A stretch of 6,846 nt of DNA from an uncultured Planctomycetaceae bacterium (lineage in GTDB: Bacteria; Planctomycetota; Planctomycetia; Planctomycetales; Planctomycetaceae), in the NCBI GenBank assembly GCA_903823545.1, contig CAIJTL010001596.1, forward strand, positions 1 through 6,846. Direction: 5' to 3'. The position numbers and the translations under genes are program-made. Below the pieces are notes generated by a model. The model did no database searches, was not told where the DNA came from, and was given only the letters and a program-made list of their open reading frames with translations. Of the stretch, positions 6,826-6,846 are shown piece by piece; the first letter of the stretch is position 1; every line of letters begins with the position of its first letter.

Positions 6826-6846
6826 AACCCAGTCAGATCAACGCAC

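Noticed and set aside
6726..6846. Promoter for the large gene
   Set aside because: No -35/-10 pair with acceptable spacing and match was found. Candidates such as TTGCAC followed 17 bases later by CAAATG match the -10 consensus poorly.

Overview
The window is almost entirely filled by one very long gene read on the minus strand. It runs from an ATG at 6710 down to a TAA at 117 and encodes 2197 residues. The product has a Sec-type signal peptide, no lipobox cysteine and no later membrane segment, so it should be exported as a large soluble envelope or extracellular protein. It resembles a family of giant, mostly uncharacterised planctomycete proteins, and parts of its first half look like the macroglobulin (MG) beta-sandwich domains of bacterial alpha-2-macroglobulins. 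The thioester motif CxEQ of classical alpha-2-macroglobulins is absent. The organism is probably a planctomycete (Pirellulales- or Gemmatales-like). That is inferred from the protein style, the moderately high GC, and short GC-rich palindromic repeats both outside and inside the gene. It was not checked by any search.

Layout, from the gene's 5' end (right) to its 3' end (left): 6711-6846 is a short upstream region with a clear ribosome binding site and a small palindrome. The protein then has a signal peptide, an alpha-helical N-terminal part with a duplicated motif (about residues 32-420), a long beta-rich MG-like part (about 421-979), and a Gly/Ala-rich bait-like segment (about 1053-1086). 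After these come a helical part (about 1192-1340), a Pro/Ala-rich then highly charged linker (about 1360-1466), a coiled-coil-like helix, a second beta-rich domain (about 1625-1730), a second helical part, and a C-terminal beta-sandwich (about 2117-2197). Positions 1-116 are downstream non-coding sequence holding two inverted repeats.

The most unusual structure is inside the gene. At 4864-4936, two related GC-rich palindromes lie in inverted orientation and are translated in frame as an Arg/Asp/Glu/Gly-rich loop. They look like a REP/REPIN-type repeat that has become part of the protein. A second pair of hairpins with a different core (GTCGGG/CCCGAC) lies at 4056-4143, also in frame. No second gene, RNA gene, CRISPR array or transposase is visible. 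Long open frames on the plus strand are shadows of the main gene.
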